Shown: positions 10,555-21,178 of the stretch, piece by piece
Layout of the letters: each line of letters opens with the position of its first letter
How positions within the stretch are numbered: the first letter of the stretch is position 1
Source of the DNA: Alicycliphilus denitrificans K601
GTDB lineage: Bacteria; Pseudomonadota; Gammaproteobacteria; Burkholderiales; Burkholderiaceae_C
NCBI RefSeq assembly: GCF_000204645.1
Contig: NC_015422.1
Span: 4,558,501 to 4,622,500, forward strand
Direction: 5' to 3'
DNA length: 64,000 bases
The notes under the pieces: generated by a model
What the model was told of the DNA's origin: nothing
Database searches by the model: none
Seen by the model: only the letters and a program-made list of their open reading frames with translations
Position numbers and translations under genes: made by a program

Positions 10555-12330
10555 GTGCATTGCCGACCCTCCCTCCGGATCCATCCCGCCGTGCTCGGCG
10601 CCTGCCTGGCCCTGGCATCCTGTGGCGGCGGGGACTACGAGAGCCTGCCCGAGCCGCCGCCGCAAAGCAAGGCCCCGTTCGCCCCCGGGCCCGACGACCT
10701 GCCGCGCGCGCAGGGCCTCTACCCTTACGCGACGCCCGCCCTGCTCACGCTGGACCTGGGCTACCAGCCCACGCCGGTCTCAGGCCCCGGCTGGTACCTG
10801 GCGGGCAAGGACAGCTGCCAGCAGCTGGCCAGCCCGCCGCCGAGCTACCCTGGCGGCATGGTGACGCTGGACACGGTGGACCTGGACGAGAACAAGACCG
10901 ACAACTGCGAGCCCGAGATCAAGGTGCTGGCCACCAGCGGCGACGGGCAGGTAGTGAATGCCGCGGCCAAGATGCGCATGCGCGGCAGCAGCACGCGCGA
11001 GGCCACGCTCAAGTCCTACCGCGTGAAGTTCGACAAGGGCGCCGCCTGGTGGGGCGAGGACACCCTGAACCTCAACAAGCACCCCTACGACCTGACACGC
11101 GTGCGCAACAAGTTGGCCTTCGACCTGATGCGCACCGTGCCCTACCACGAAAGCCTGCGCACCCAGTTCGTCGGCATCCGCTACGACGCGGCCGACGGCG
11201 CCGGGCCTCGGCCCATGGGCCTGTACACCCACGTCGAGAAGCTCGGCGGCAAAAGCTACCTGGCGTTCCGCGGCTGGGCGGCCGGCTCCAACGTCTACAA
11301 GGTGGCCTCGTTCAACTTCAACGCCGACGCGCGGCTGCAGACCCTTGCCGGCGGCAAGGCCGGGCCCGATTTCGAACAGCTGCTGGAGATCGAGTCCGAC
11401 GCGGGCAACCACCAGGCCATCGTCGATGCCGTAAAGGCCCTGGACAGCGACGAGACACCGTTCCAGGCCACGTTCGCGCGGTACTTCGACCGCAACAACT
11501 ACCTGGCCTGGCTGGCCACCGCCATCCTGCTGGGCAACTGGGACACGGCCAACCAGAACTTCGGCCTGTACCAGCCGCTGGGCGGCGAAAAGTTCTACTT
11601 CCTGCCCTGGGACTACGACGGCGCGCTGGGCTATGCCCAGCAGCCCGGCGCCGCGGCCTATCCGTCGTGGAACCGGGGGCTGAGCTCCTGGTGGGACAGC
11701 GCCCTGCATAGGCGCTTCCTCTCGGCGCCCGGCAACCTGGCCCTGCTCCAGGCGGCGGTCGAGGAGATCCGCGGCAAATACCTCACCGATGCCGCCGTCA
11801 AGCAGCTGCTGGACGGCTACCGTCCCATCGTCGAGCCCATCCTGGCGCGCGCCCCCGATGTCGGCAACCTGGACGCCAAGGGCCAGGGCACACCCATGCA
11901 GCAATGGGCGGCCGAGTACCAGCGCCTGCAAACCGTGATCGGCCAGAACCACGGCTTCTTTTTGCAAAGCCTGCAGCGCCCCATGCCCTACTGGCTGGCG
12001 GCCAGCGACAAGGCTGGCCTGGAGCTGGACTGGGGCTGGCCCGCGCCCTTCCACCCCCAGGGCAAGCCCATCAGCTACCAGGTGCAGGTGGCGCGCCCCG
12101 TGGCCGGCCAGCCGGCCTTTGCCGACGGCACCCTGGTGCTGCAACCCGCGCCGGTCTCGGGCCGCACGCTGCTGAACCTGGGGGCGCTGCCCGCCGGGCA
12201 ATACCTGGTGCGTGTGACCGCCAGCGACGCCGACGGCAACCGCAGCAACGCCTTTGACAGCACCAGCTTCGACGGCCAGACCGTGGACGGTGCCATCTGC
12301 CTGAACATGCCCGGCGCCACGCCCTGCTGA
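10555..12330 (+). CDS. CotH-kinase-like lipoprotein
   Basis: Predicted lipoprotein with a CotH kinase-family domain. The N-terminus from a GTG start has a hydrophobic signal ending in a lipobox (LALASC), so the mature protein would be anchored to a membrane through Cys. The CotH region covers about residues 125-430 and includes MRGSSTREATLKSYRVKFDK, the catalytic-like GNWDTANQNFGLY with Asp330, and PWDYDGALG with Asp353/Asp355, which match the catalytic and metal positions of CotH kinases. A C-terminal fibronectin-like segment (about 490-575) follows. Family members phosphorylate spore-coat proteins in Bacillus; the substrate here is unknown, and this is not a spore former. No partner gene is adjacent. 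Confidence 0.8.
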   Translation: MHCRPSLRIHPAVLGACLALASCGGGDYESLPEPPPQSKAPFAPGPDDLPRAQGLYPYATPALLTLDLGYQPTPVSGPGWYLAGKDSCQQLASPPPSYPGGMVTLDTVDLDENKTDNCEPEIKVLATSGDGQVVNAAAKMRMRGSSTREATLKSYRVKFDKGAAWWGEDTLNLNKHPYDLTRVRNKLAFDLMRTVPYHESLRTQFVGIRYDAADGAGPRPMGLYTHVEKLGGKSYLAFRGWAAGSNVYKVASFNFNADARLQTLAGGKAGPDFEQLLEIESDAGNHQAIVDAVKALDSDETPFQATFARYFDRNNYLAWLATAILLGNWDTANQNFGLYQPLGGEKFYFLPWDYDGALGYAQQPGAAAYPSWNRGLSSWWDSALHRRFLSAPGNLALLQAAVEEIRGKYLTDAAVKQLLDGYRPIVEPILARAPDVGNLDAKGQGTPMQQWAAEYQRLQTVIGQNHGFFLQSLQRPMPYWLAASDKAGLELDWGWPAPFHPQGKPISYQVQVARPVAGQPAFADGTLVLQPAPVSGRTLLNLGALPAGQYLVRVTASDADGNRSNAFDSTSFDGQTVDGAICLNMPGATPC

Positions 12331-12336
12331 ACGCCT

Positions 12337-13209
12337 TCAGCGCAGCGCGAAACCCAGGGCCACGCCGGCAAAGATGGCCGCGCCAATCCAGTGGCTCTTG
12401 CTGAAGGCGACAAAGCAGCCCGCGCGCGTGCGCGTGCGGATCAGCCGGTAATGCCACAGCACCTGGGCCGCCGCCAGGCCCAGGCCCAGCCACAGCGGCC
12501 AGCCCAGCCCATAGGGCGCCAGCACCGCCGCCGTCAGCGCCAGGCAGGCCACGAAGAACAGCATGATGGCGGCCACATCAAAGCGCCCCAGCGTGATGGC
12601 CGAGGTCTTCATGCCGATCAACAGGTCGTCGTCGCGGTCCACCATGGCGTACTCGGTGTCGTAGGCCAGCACTAGGAACATGTTGGCCAGCCACAGCACC
12701 CAGACCTGGCCCGGCACGCCGCCCGTCACCGCGGCAAAGGCGATCACGATGCCAAAGTTGAAGGCAATGCCCAGAAACGCCTGCGGCATGGCAAAGAAGC
12801 GCTTGGTGAACGGATACAGGATGGTGAAGACCACCGCCGGCACCGACCAGGCCACGGCCTGCCAGCGCGTGGTCAGCACCAGGGCCAGGGCCACCAGCGC
12901 CAGCGCCGCGCCCAGCAGGGCCGCCTCGGTCACGCTGACCAGGCCGCTGGTGATGGGGCGCGCCTGCGTGCGCTTCACATGGCGGTCAAAGCCGCGGTCG
13001 GCAATGTCGTTGATGCAGCAGCCGGCGCTGCGCATGAGCACCGTGCCGGCGACGAACACGGTCAGCAGATGCCAGCCCGGAAAGCCCCCCGCCGCCACCC
13101 ACAGCGCCACCAGCGTGGGCCAGACCAGCACCAGCCAGCCGGCGGGGCGGTTGAAGCGGATCAGGTCCAAATACAAGGAAATGCGCGAACGCGCGATAAC
13201 GGCAGACAT
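12337..13209 (-). CDS. ubiA: 4-hydroxybenzoate polyprenyltransferase
   Basis: Integral membrane prenyltransferase attaching the polyprenyl tail to 4-hydroxybenzoate in ubiquinone synthesis. It is 290 residues from the ATG at 13209 ([25 protein letters not shown]). The frame is open 18 codons further upstream but that stretch is not family-like. The first Asp-rich motif [20 protein letters not shown] and second motif [16 protein letters not shown] bind the Mg-diphosphate. Several hydrophobic helices are visible. It faces proC/CotH convergently; upstream is the low-GC segment. Confidence 0.95.
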   Translation of the reverse strand: MSAVIARSRISLYLDLIRFNRPAGWLVLVWPTLVALWVAAGGFPGWHLLTVFVAGTVLMRSAGCCINDIADRGFDRHVKRTQARPITSGLVSVTEAALLGAALALVALALVLTTRWQAVAWSVPAVVFTILYPFTKRFFAMPQAFLGIAFNFGIVIAFAAVTGGVPGQVWVLWLANMFLVLAYDTEYAMVDRDDDLLIGMKTSAITLGRFDVAAIMLFFVACLALTAAVLAPYGLGWPLWLGLGLAAAQVLWHYRLIRTRTRAGCFVAFSKSHWIGAAIFAGVALGFALR

Positions 13210-13775
13210 GCAGGCACTTGACAGCAAGGAACGAACAAACAAGAGGCCGTGTTTATACGCCATCCGCTACGCGGCATCCCGCGTGGGATCAGGTGCAGCC
13301 AGGCCTTGGTGCAGCATCTTGGTATCGCCGCCGCCGCTGCCACGCCATGGTGGCCTTACTATTGCCCTCTGTCAGCGGGCTCTATGCCGTTTCGTGTGGG
13401 ACTTGGCAATAATTGCCAAGTGCGGCGGGGTGCCTTCGAGTACAAGAGCTGACATTGGACGACAATATTGGAAACATGATCGTGCCCAAAGCAGCAGTCA
13501 AGGCTTCACAAGGCTTGTCGCCTCAACATGTTGATTCGACAAGCCTTTGCCCATGGTTTGCCATGATTTGACCGCATCAAGGTCGGGCCCTGCGGGTGGA
13601 CTACGTCCAGCCTTGACCCGGTCAATTCATGGCGGCGAGACACCCCACGCCATCTGCCCCAGCTTTGCAACTTCCACACGAAACGACGAGGAGCCTGTCA
13701 GCGTTGCATCTACATGGGCAACCGAACCGAAATTGGTGCAGTCCAGTCTCTTGATTATTTCAGCATAGGCAAACA
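13210..13775. other. Gene-free, lower-GC stretch rich in inverted repeats
   Basis: There is no convincing gene in 566 nt; composition drops to roughly 50-55% GC by eye. Three hairpin-forming sequences stand out. CTTGGCAA/TTGCCAAG sits around a TAA loop at 13402-13420. An 11-bp perfect inverted repeat lies at 13510-13547. A longer imperfect one at 13567-13624 has arms containing GACCG..TCAAGG and CCTTGA..CGGTC. The ubiA promoter should lie near 13240-13260, where TATAAA occurs on the minus strand, but no good -35 is seen. Confidence 0.5.
13510..13547. repeat. Perfect 11-bp inverted repeat
   Basis: AAGGCTTGTCG (13510-13520) and CGACAAGCCTT (13537-13547) flank a 16-nt centre that itself contains the palindrome CAACATGTTG. 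No T-run follows, so it does not look like an intrinsic terminator. It may be a protein-binding or recombination site at the edge of the acquired segment; the function is not known. Confidence 0.6.
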
Positions 13776-15670
13776 ATGAACTACAGGCGAGAAATTGACG
13801 GAATCCGAGCACTGGCGGTCATCCCCGTGATCCTTTTCCATGCGGGGTTCGGTTTGTTTTCTGGCGGATATGTAGGTGTTGATGTATTTTTCGTCATCAG
13901 CGGTTATTTGATAACCGGTATTGTGATGAGCGATATCAAACGCGGCACATTTTCCATTGCTGATTTTTACGAGCGGCGCATCAGACGCATCTACCTGCAC
14001 TCTTTTTGGTTGTGCTGATCTGCGCCCCTGCGGCATTTTTCATCTTACTTCCATCAGATCTTAAGGAATTCGGCCAGAGTTTGATTGCCGTTGCGACATT
14101 CTCGTCTAACATGTTTTTCTGGTCGCAAAGTGGCTATTTTCACGGGGCAGCCGAATTAAAGCCAATGCTTCATACATGGAGCTTGTCGGTAGAAGAGCAG
14201 TTCTATGTGTTTTTCCCGATCTTGCTGCTTTTGATGTGGCGTTGGAAACGAAAGCTGATCGTCCCCGTATTGTTGGCGATAGCCGTTGTCAGCTTGTTTT
14301 TGGCAGAGTGGGGCGCATTTAACAAACCTATTGCGGCATTTTTCCTTTTGCCAACCAGGGCCTGGGAGTTGCTGTTGGGTTCGTTGGTGGCATTCCATCT
14401 CGCTGATGATTCGCGCAAGCAACTATCCATAACACAGAGCAATGTTTTGTCGGCAGTCGGACTCATCGCAGTGGCATATGCCATTTTTCGCTTTGATGCA
14501 AGAACCACTTTCCCGGGATTACACGCGGTTATTCCAACGCTTGGAACAGCACTGATGATCATCGGAGCCAAGCCGGAGACATGGGTGGGCAAATTTTTGT
14601 GCCAGCCTACAATGGTCTCTGTGGGCTTGATCAGTTACAGCGCCTACCTATGGCATCAACCGATATTTTCGTTTGCTCGTCACCTTGGTTTGACGGCTTC
14701 GGCCACGTTGACTTTGGGGGCGTTGGCAGTGTCGTCTCTGGTTCTAGGCTACCTGAGTTGGAGATATGTCGAAACACCTTTCCGACGTAATCGCTCCATC
14801 CCTCGAAATCGAATTTTCTTGTTCGCCGGCTTCGGATCGTTAGCAATGTTGCTGGCAGGCGTTTCAGGGCATGTGCTCAATGGCTTTATTGACCGGCTAA
14901 ACCCCGATGATCGCTACCTGGCGTCCATCTCGCCCAGCAACCAAGGTACGTATGTACGCACGCGATTTGACGCTCGTCACCACGCCCCGTTCGCACCAGG
15001 CGGCAATGGCATCAAGCTCATGGTCATAGGCGACAGTTTTGCAAAAGATTTAGTTAATGCCATCTATGAAGGGCCACTTGCAAATAGAGTACAGGTTTCC
15101 ACGCATCAAATCGCGGCAGGTTGCGGCAACTTATTCTTGACACGCAGCATCGAAGACCAAGTGACAAACTCCTACCCTGTTTTGTGCCGCCAAGACGGCC
15201 GGTATAATCAAGCAACAGTACAGGAACTCATACGGCAAAGCGACCAGGTTTGGGTTGCATCCGATTGGCAAGCATGGGATGCTGCATTACTACCGGAAAG
15301 TCTGGCTAACTTGGAAAGAACATTTGGCGATAAATTCGTTATTTTCGGCACTAAGAATTTTGGCGCTATAAACATCAAGAAAATGCTTGCAACACCAGCA
15401 CCAAAGCGGCATCAGCTGCAGAACCAAATTTCCGAAACCAGCCGCATGATCAACCGTCAACTGGCACAAACAGTTGACGCCACCCACTTCGTAAATGTGT
15501 CGGATTTAATATGTGGAACGCCCGTGGGGACGAGCGGTGAGTGCCGCGTGTTTACCGCTGATGGCCGCTTGCTGTCCTACGATGGTGGACATTTGACAGT
15601 CGATGGAGCAAGGGAGCTAGGCGCAAAACTGATTGATGTGCCCGCGATCAGGAATGCACTTTCTTTCTGA
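13776..15670 (+). pseudogene. OatA-like surface-sugar O-acyltransferase, frameshifted
   Basis: Membrane acyltransferase-3 domain fused to a C-terminal SGNH domain, the type that acetylates O-antigen, exopolysaccharide or peptidoglycan. The first frame reads MNYRREIDGIRALAVIPVIL ... YERRIRRI and then runs into YLHSFWLC and a stop at 14018. The next frame continues as LPALFLVVLICAPAAFF and runs intact to 15670. One missing base near 13991/13992 (ATC-TACCT where ATC-CTACCT would keep frame) explains the break. Repaired, the protein would be about 631 residues, a normal family length. Membrane helices fill residues 1-370. The SGNH part has GDSFAKDL and the DGGHLT motif near the end. Composition (around 50% GC) differs sharply from both flanks, suggesting horizontal transfer. 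It may be a true mutation or a sequencing error. Confidence 0.85.
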
Positions 15671-15839
15671 ACACCATCAATCCGGGTAAAGGCATGGGCC
15701 GCATCCACTCCTCCAAAATGCGTGTCGTGCCAGGGGTGCCGTAGGTGTCCATGCGTTGCCATGGTTCGCGTCAGTGCTGGTGTCCGCACCAGTAGTACGC
15801 TTCGGCGGCATGGCGACAGGTCCGGATCGGCGATCAACT

Positions 15840-15858
15840 AAAAAGGGCCGAAGCCCTT
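15840..15858 (-). terminator. Rho-independent terminator of dps
   Basis: Read on the minus strand, AAGGGC-TTCG-GCCCTT forms a six-pair stem with the very stable TTCG tetraloop, and the RNA ends in a U-run (A's at 15840-15844 on the plus strand). It lies 22 nt after the dps stop, between dps and the convergent acyltransferase. Confidence 0.85.
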
Positions 15859-15887
15859 ATATATCAAGCGCTACGCGCTATCAATCT
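15859..15887 (-). repeat. Dispersed repeat, short copy at the dps stop
   Basis: On the minus strand the sequence reads TTGATAGCGCGTAGCGCTTG, matching the left half of the repeat family. The dps stop codon (TGA, 15881-15883) is formed by the TTGATAGC part of the repeat, so the element directly adjoins and ends the coding region. Confidence 0.6.
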
Positions 15888-16420
15888 TCGAGCAATGAGC
15901 GCAGCATCCAGGCCGTCTGCTCATGCACCGTCATGCGCTGGGTGAGCAGGTCGGCGGTGGGCTCGTCGCAGGCCTTGTCGGCCAGGGGAAAGAGCTCGCG
16001 CGCGGTGCGTGCCACGGCCTCGTGGCCCAGCACCAGGATGCGCACCATCTCCAGCGCCTTGGGCGGATCGGCGGGTACGTCGTCCAGCGACGACAGCTTG
16101 CCAAACGCCGCGTACGAGCCCGGCGCCACATGGCCCAGCGCGCGTATGCGCTCGGCGATCGGGTCAACGGCATTCCACAGCTCGGTGTACTGCTCCATGA
16201 ACATGGTGTGCAGCGTGTTGAACATGGTGCCGGTCACGTTCCAGTGGAAGTTGTGCGTGGTCAGGTACAGCGTGTAGGTGTCGGCCAGCAGGCGCGACAG
16301 GCCCTGGGCAATGGCGGCTCTGTCCTTGTCGCTGATGCCGATGCGGATGCCCGGGGCGGCAATGCCCTGGGCGGAAGCGGGCGTCTTCACGGTCTTGCTG
16401 GTTTTTGCGGCTTTGGCCAT
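15881..16420 (-). CDS. dps: Dps-family DNA-protecting ferritin
   Basis: Ferritin-like dodecamer subunit that oxidises and stores iron using peroxide and can shield DNA. It is 179 residues from the ATG at 16420, preceded by GGAG. The basic Lys/Ala-rich N-terminal tail ([12 protein letters not shown]) fits DNA binding. The ferroxidase ligands fall in the conserved segments [14 protein letters not shown] (residues about 53-66) and [19 protein letters not shown]. It lies 99 nt downstream of oxyR on the same strand, consistent with peroxide-responsive control. Confidence 0.92.
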   Translation of the reverse strand: MAKAAKTSKTVKTPASAQGIAAPGIRIGISDKDRAAIAQGLSRLLADTYTLYLTTHNFHWNVTGTMFNTLHTMFMEQYTELWNAVDPIAERIRALGHVAPGSYAAFGKLSSLDDVPADPPKALEMVRILVLGHEAVARTARELFPLADKACDEPTADLLTQRMTVHEQTAWMLRSLLED

Positions 16421-16519
16421 GGTGCTTTCTCCTTCGGTTGACTTGATAAAGACTGTAGCGCAGCAGGGCTGCCTCGCCATGACTTGTGGCAATTGCGGGC
16501 ATAGCCAACGCGGCCCGCT

Positions 16520-17485
16520 TCAGCTCAGGCGCTTGACCCCCGGCAGCTCGCAGGCGTAGATGGCGTTGCGCAGCGCGGCGATGGCCTCGTAGCGCGTGAA
16601 GCTGCGGCGCCAGGCCAGCACCACGCGGCGCATGGGCGGGGCGCTGCCGTCGCTCTCCTTGATGGGCAGGTAGCGGATATGCGCGTCGTCGCTCTTGCGC
16701 CGGCGCACGCCGGTGTGCAGCGCGTCGCGCGGCACCGACAGGCGCGGCACCAGGGTCACGCCCATGCCGGCCGAGACCATGTGCTTGATGGTCTCCAGCG
16801 AGCTGCCCTCGAAGGTGCGGCGTATGCCCTCGGCATTGCTGGCAAAGCGCGCGAACTCGGGGCAGACCTCCAGCACATGGTCGCGAAAGCAGTGGCCCGC
16901 GCCCAGCAGCAACATGGTCTCGTTCTTCAGCTCCAGGGCCGACACGTTCTTGCGCTCGGCCAGCGGGTGGCTGGATGGCACGGCCGCCAGAAAGGGCTCG
17001 TCGTACAGCGGCGCGATCGCCAGGCCGGTGTCGGGGAAGGGCTCGGCCAGGATGGCGCAGTCGATCTCGCCGGTGCGCAGCATCTCCAGCAGCTTGACGG
17101 TGAAGTTCTCCTGCAGCATCAGCGGCATCTGCGGCGTGCTCGCGATGGAGTGGCGCACCAGCTCGGGCAGCAGGTAGGGGCCTATGGTGTAGATCACGCC
17201 CAGGGTGAGCGGGCCGGCCAGCGGGTCCTTGCCGCGCTTGGCGATCTCCTTGATCTCGGCCGCCTGCTCCAGCACGCTTTGCGCCTGGCGCACGATCTCC
17301 TCGCCCAGCGGCGTGACCGTGACGTCGCCCGCGCTGCGCTCGAACAGCTTGACCTCAAGCTCGTCCTCGAGCTTCTTCACCGCCACCGACAGCGTGGGCT
17401 GCGAAACGTAGCAGGCCTCGGCGGCGCGGCCAAAGTGCTTTTCACGCGCGACGGCGACGATGTATTTGAGTTCTGTGAGGGTCAT
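16520..17485 (-). CDS. oxyR: Hydrogen-peroxide sensor OxyR
   Basis: LysR-type regulator activated by disulfide formation under peroxide stress. With the start at MTLTELKYIV (17485) the protein has 321 residues and the redox cysteines fall exactly at Cys199 and Cys208 (GHCFRDHVLEVC), the E. coli numbering. That match identifies the protein and fixes the start; two upstream codons from an alternative start are rejected. An N-terminal helix-turn-helix (FGRAAEACYVSQPTLSVAVKKLE) precedes the sensor domain. Gene order recG-oxyR is common in betaproteobacteria, and dps downstream is a plausible target. Confidence 0.97.
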   Translation of the reverse strand: MTLTELKYIVAVAREKHFGRAAEACYVSQPTLSVAVKKLEDELEVKLFERSAGDVTVTPLGEEIVRQAQSVLEQAAEIKEIAKRGKDPLAGPLTLGVIYTIGPYLLPELVRHSIASTPQMPLMLQENFTVKLLEMLRTGEIDCAILAEPFPDTGLAIAPLYDEPFLAAVPSSHPLAERKNVSALELKNETMLLLGAGHCFRDHVLEVCPEFARFASNAEGIRRTFEGSSLETIKHMVSAGMGVTLVPRLSVPRDALHTGVRRRKSDDAHIRYLPIKESDGSAPPMRRVVLAWRRSFTRYEAIAALRNAIYACELPGVKRLS

Positions 17486-17530
17486 GGCGGCCAATTGTGC
17501 AATGCCGTGCCCCGCATTGCATGGTGGATT

Positions 17531-19648
17531 TCACGCCTTCAGGTAGTCCGCCTTTCCGCCCAGCCAGCGCTGGACATGCTGGGCCGCCAGCGCCGCGTGC
17601 CGGTCCAGCATCTGCGGCGCCGCGGCGCGCGCCCATTCGAGCAGCGCCGTGTCCGTGGCCAGGTCGGCGAAGCGCAGCAGCGCGTCGCCCGACTGGCGCG
17701 CGCCCAGGAACTCGCCGGGGCCGCGGATCTCCAGGTCGCGCCGCGCGATCTCGAAGCCGTCCGTAGTCTCGGCCATGGCCTTGAGGCGGTCGCGCGCCGT
17801 CTCGCCCAGGCGGCCGCTGTCACCCGTGGAGTACAGCAGCACGCAGGCCGAGGCCGCCGCGCCGCGCCCCACGCGCCCGCGCAGCTGGTGCAGCTGCGAC
17901 AGGCCGAAGCGCTCGGCATGCTCGATGACCATCAGCGAGGCGTTGGGCACGTCCACGCCCACCTCGATGACGGTGGTGGACACCAGCACGCCCATGCGCC
18001 CGCTCTTGAACTCCTCCATCACCGCCTTCTTCTCGGCGGACGGCATGCGCGAGTGCAGCAGGCCCACGGTCACGCCGGGCAGGGCCTCGCTCAGATCCGC
18101 GTGCGTGGCCGTGGCGTTGGACAGGTCCAGCGCCTCGCTCTCCTCGATCAGCGGGCACACCCAGTACACCTGCCGCCCCGCGGCCACCTGCGCGCCGATG
18201 CGCTCGACCACCTGGTCCTTGCGGCTGTCGGCGATGAGCTTGGTGACGATGGGCGTGCGGCCCGGGGGCAGTTCGTCGATGGTGGAGACGTCCAGGTCCG
18301 CGTAGTAGCTCATGGCCAGGGTGCGCGGGATGGGCGTGGCGCTCATCATCAGCAGGTGCGGCTCCATGCCATCGTGCTGGAGCTTTTGCCGCAGCGCCAG
18401 GCGCTGGGCCACGCCGAAGCGGTGCTGCTCGTCGATCACGGCCAGCGCCAGGTTCCGGAAGCGCACCTGCTCCTGGATCACGGCATGCGTGCCCACGACG
18501 AGCGCGGCCCCGCCGCTGGCGATGCGTTCGAGCATAGCGGCGCGCTCCTTCTTCTTCTGCCCGCCCGCAAGCCACGCCACCTGCCGCCCGCGCGCGGCCA
18601 GCAGCGGCGCCAGCCAGCCGATGAGCTTGGCGAAATGCTGCTCGGCCAATATCTCCGTGGGCGCCATCAGCGCGCACTGCCAGCCCGCGTCCATGCAGCG
18701 GGCGGCGGCCAGGGCCGCCACCACGGTCTTGCCCGAGCCCACGTCGCCCTGCAACAGCCGGTGCATGGGCACGGCGCGCGCGAGGTCGCGCGCGATCTCC
18801 TCGCCCACGCGGCGCTGCGCCGCCGTGAGGCTGAAGGGCAGCGCGGCCAGCAGCTGCTCGTGCAGCGCCTGCGCGCCGGGCGCGGGGCTCAGCCGCGGCG
18901 CGCGCAGGCGCGCGCGCTCGCGCTTGGAAACGAGCTGCGACAGCTGCTGCGCCAGCAGCTCCTCGGCCTTCAGGCGCTGCCAGGCCGGGTGGCTGTGGTC
19001 CTGCAGCGTGGCCAGCGCCACGTCGGGGGCGGGGTTGTGCAAAAAAAGGAGCGACTCGCGCAGTCCCCATGGGCGATGGAGGCCATTTTCACTGTCGAAC
19101 CGCGCCAGCGGCGGCTCCAGCCCCGGCGGCAGGGTCTCGGGCAGGTCCACGCGCGCGAGCGCGCTGGCCACGGCCCGGCGCAGGTAGGCCTGGGGCAGCT
19201 GCGCCACCGTGGGGTAGACGGGCGTGAGCGCCGCGGGCAGCGCGCCCTCGGCCTTGCGGAACGCCGGGTGCAGCATCTGCCGGCCCCAGAAGCCGCCCCG
19301 GACCTCGCCGCGCGCGCGCAGGCGCTCGCCCACGGCCATGGCCTTCTGGTGCGAGGGGTAGAAGCTGAAGAAGCGCAGCTCGCAGCTGCCCGTGCCGTCC
19401 TCCAGCGTCACCACGAGCTGGCGGCGCGGGCGCATCTGGATCTCGCTGGCCGTCACCGTGCCCTCGACCTGCACCGTCTCGCCCTCGCGCGCGCTGCGGA
19501 TCGGCGTGATGCGCGTCTCGTCCTCGTAGCGCAGCGGCAGGTGCAGGGCCAGGTCGATGTCGCGCGTGAGGCCCAGCTTCTCCAGGGCCTTGCGGGCCGG
19601 GCTGGGCGCAGGGGTGCGGGCGGAGGGAGATGCGGCGGGGCGGGGCAC
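17531..19648 (-). CDS. recG: ATP-dependent DNA helicase RecG
   Basis: Branched-DNA helicase that regresses stalled forks and processes recombination and R-loop intermediates. It is 705 residues. The N-terminal wedge/OB domain ([18 protein letters not shown]) precedes the helicase core: Walker [12 protein letters not shown], DExH box as IDEQHRFG, then MSATPIPRT, and the C-terminal RecG motifs [13 protein letters not shown] and QLRGRVGRG. It ends 45 nt before oxyR on the same strand. Confidence 0.97.
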   Translation of the reverse strand: MPRPAASPSARTPAPSPARKALEKLGLTRDIDLALHLPLRYEDETRITPIRSAREGETVQVEGTVTASEIQMRPRRQLVVTLEDGTGSCELRFFSFYPSHQKAMAVGERLRARGEVRGGFWGRQMLHPAFRKAEGALPAALTPVYPTVAQLPQAYLRRAVASALARVDLPETLPPGLEPPLARFDSENGLHRPWGLRESLLFLHNPAPDVALATLQDHSHPAWQRLKAEELLAQQLSQLVSKRERARLRAPRLSPAPGAQALHEQLLAALPFSLTAAQRRVGEEIARDLARAVPMHRLLQGDVGSGKTVVAALAAARCMDAGWQCALMAPTEILAEQHFAKLIGWLAPLLAARGRQVAWLAGGQKKKERAAMLERIASGGAALVVGTHAVIQEQVRFRNLALAVIDEQHRFGVAQRLALRQKLQHDGMEPHLLMMSATPIPRTLAMSYYADLDVSTIDELPPGRTPIVTKLIADSRKDQVVERIGAQVAAGRQVYWVCPLIEESEALDLSNATATHADLSEALPGVTVGLLHSRMPSAEKKAVMEEFKSGRMGVLVSTTVIEVGVDVPNASLMVIEHAERFGLSQLHQLRGRVGRGAAASACVLLYSTGDSGRLGETARDRLKAMAETTDGFEIARRDLEIRGPGEFLGARQSGDALLRFADLATDTALLEWARAAAPQMLDRHAALAAQHVQRWLGGKADYLKA

Positions 19649-19824
19649 GCGAAAAGGCTACCACGCCGTGCGCCACCCTTTGCCGAGGACCTGCACCCCG
19701 CACGGGCAGGGCCCGCGGGGGGGAGGGGGGAGTGTTGTACATTCCGATACACAGCCGGGCCGGGGCGGGCGGGACCGCCCTGCCACGGCACCGGCACTTT
19801 CGTTCCCGCTTTTTCACTGTCCCC

Positions 19825-21090
19825 ATGCTCAAGCGCATCGATGTCCGGCACCTCGTCCTGGGCATGTATCTGCACGAATTCTGCGGTTCCTGGATGGAGC
19901 ATCCCTTCTGGCGCTCGCGTTTTCTGCTCACCGATCCGAAAGACCTCGCGCTGATCCGCAAGACCAACATCCGCGAGGTCTGGATCGACGTCTCCAAGGG
20001 CCTGGACGTGACGCCCGGCACCGCCGCCGTGTCCCGCGAGGAAGTCGACGCGCAGGTCGAATCCGAGCTGCACCATGCGGGCAACAACCAGGCCGAGCTG
20101 CCGATCGACCTGGGCAAGGACGACGCGCTCAAGCCCAGCGCGATGTCCGACGAGCTGCGCCGCGCCGCGTCGATCTGCGCCAGCGCCAAGAAGGCCGTGG
20201 TCTCCATGTTCGCCGAGGCGCGCATGGGCCGCGCCCTGGACACGCAGACCGCGCAGGGCATGGTCGACGAGATCTCCGACTCGGTCATGCGCAACCCCGG
20301 CGCGCTCATCAGCCTGGCGCGGCTGAAGACGGCCGACGACTACACCTACATGCACTCGGTGGCCGTGTGCGCGCTCATGGTGGCGCTGGCGCGGCAGATC
20401 GGCATGGACGAGCAGGCCACGCGCCTGGCGGGCCTGGCCGGCCTGCTGCACGACCTGGGCAAGGCGGCCATCCCGCTGCACATCCTCAACAAGCCCGGCA
20501 AGCTGACCGACGAAGAGTTCGCCATCATCCGCAGCCACCCCGAGGCGGGGCACTCCATGCTGCAGCCCAGCAGCGTGCATCCGGCCGTGCTCGACGCCTG
20601 CCTGCACCACCACGAGAAGATCGACGGCACGGGCTACCCCCACCGGCTCAAGGGCAGCGAGATCAGCGTGCTCGCGCGCATGGCGGCCATCTGCGACGTG
20701 TACGACGCCATCACCTCCGACCGGCCCTACAAGAACGGCTGGGACCCCTCCGAATCGCTGCGCCGCATGGCCGAGTGGACACATGACCACTTCGACGGCC
20801 GGCTGCTGCAGGCCTTCGTGAAGACCATCGGCATCTACCCCGTGGGCTCGCTGGTGCGGCTGGCCTCGGGACGCTTGGGCGTGGTGACGGAGCAAAACGG
20901 CGGCTCGCTCCTCGCGCCGCGCGTGAAGGTCTTCTTCTCGACGAAGTCCGACCTGCGCATCCCGCCCGAAATCGTCGATCTGTCCGCGCCGGGCTGCGCG
21001 GAGAAGATCGTGGGGCGCGAAAACCCGGCCCAGTGGAACTTCCCCGACCTCAACGAGATCTGGTCGGGACTGCCCGAGCGCCCCTGGTAA
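19825..21090 (+). CDS. HD-GYP domain protein, predicted cyclic-di-GMP phosphodiesterase
   Basis: 421 residues. The N-terminal DUF3391-type segment (about 1-110) precedes an HD-GYP domain. The HD dyad is His209-Asp210 in [12 protein letters not shown], and the signature [12 protein letters not shown] spans residues 261-272, so the catalytic residues of c-di-GMP-hydrolysing HD-GYP enzymes are present. I chose the ATG at 19825 ([18 protein letters not shown]); the frame is open upstream to 19630, but that region is GC-shadow of recG. It is divergent from recG, with 89 nt to queA. It probably opposes the GGDEF/EAL protein at 37939 in the c-di-GMP balance (inference). Confidence 0.93.
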   Translation: MLKRIDVRHLVLGMYLHEFCGSWMEHPFWRSRFLLTDPKDLALIRKTNIREVWIDVSKGLDVTPGTAAVSREEVDAQVESELHHAGNNQAELPIDLGKDDALKPSAMSDELRRAASICASAKKAVVSMFAEARMGRALDTQTAQGMVDEISDSVMRNPGALISLARLKTADDYTYMHSVAVCALMVALARQIGMDEQATRLAGLAGLLHDLGKAAIPLHILNKPGKLTDEEFAIIRSHPEAGHSMLQPSSVHPAVLDACLHHHEKIDGTGYPHRLKGSEISVLARMAAICDVYDAITSDRPYKNGWDPSESLRRMAEWTHDHFDGRLLQAFVKTIGIYPVGSLVRLASGRLGVVTEQNGGSLLAPRVKVFFSTKSDLRIPPEIVDLSAPGCAEKIVGRENPAQWNFPDLNEIWSGLPERPW

Positions 21091-21178
21091 GCGTCTATTC
21101 AAAGGGCGTGGGAAAATCGCGGCCTTTTTTCGTCCACCCGCATCCTCTTGGCACGGGCCCGTCCGGCCCTCAAGCCCC

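Noticed and set aside
13210..13775. Possible tRNA or integron attC site in the hairpin cluster
   Set aside because: The hairpins do not fold as a cloverleaf and lack the conserved attC end motifs.
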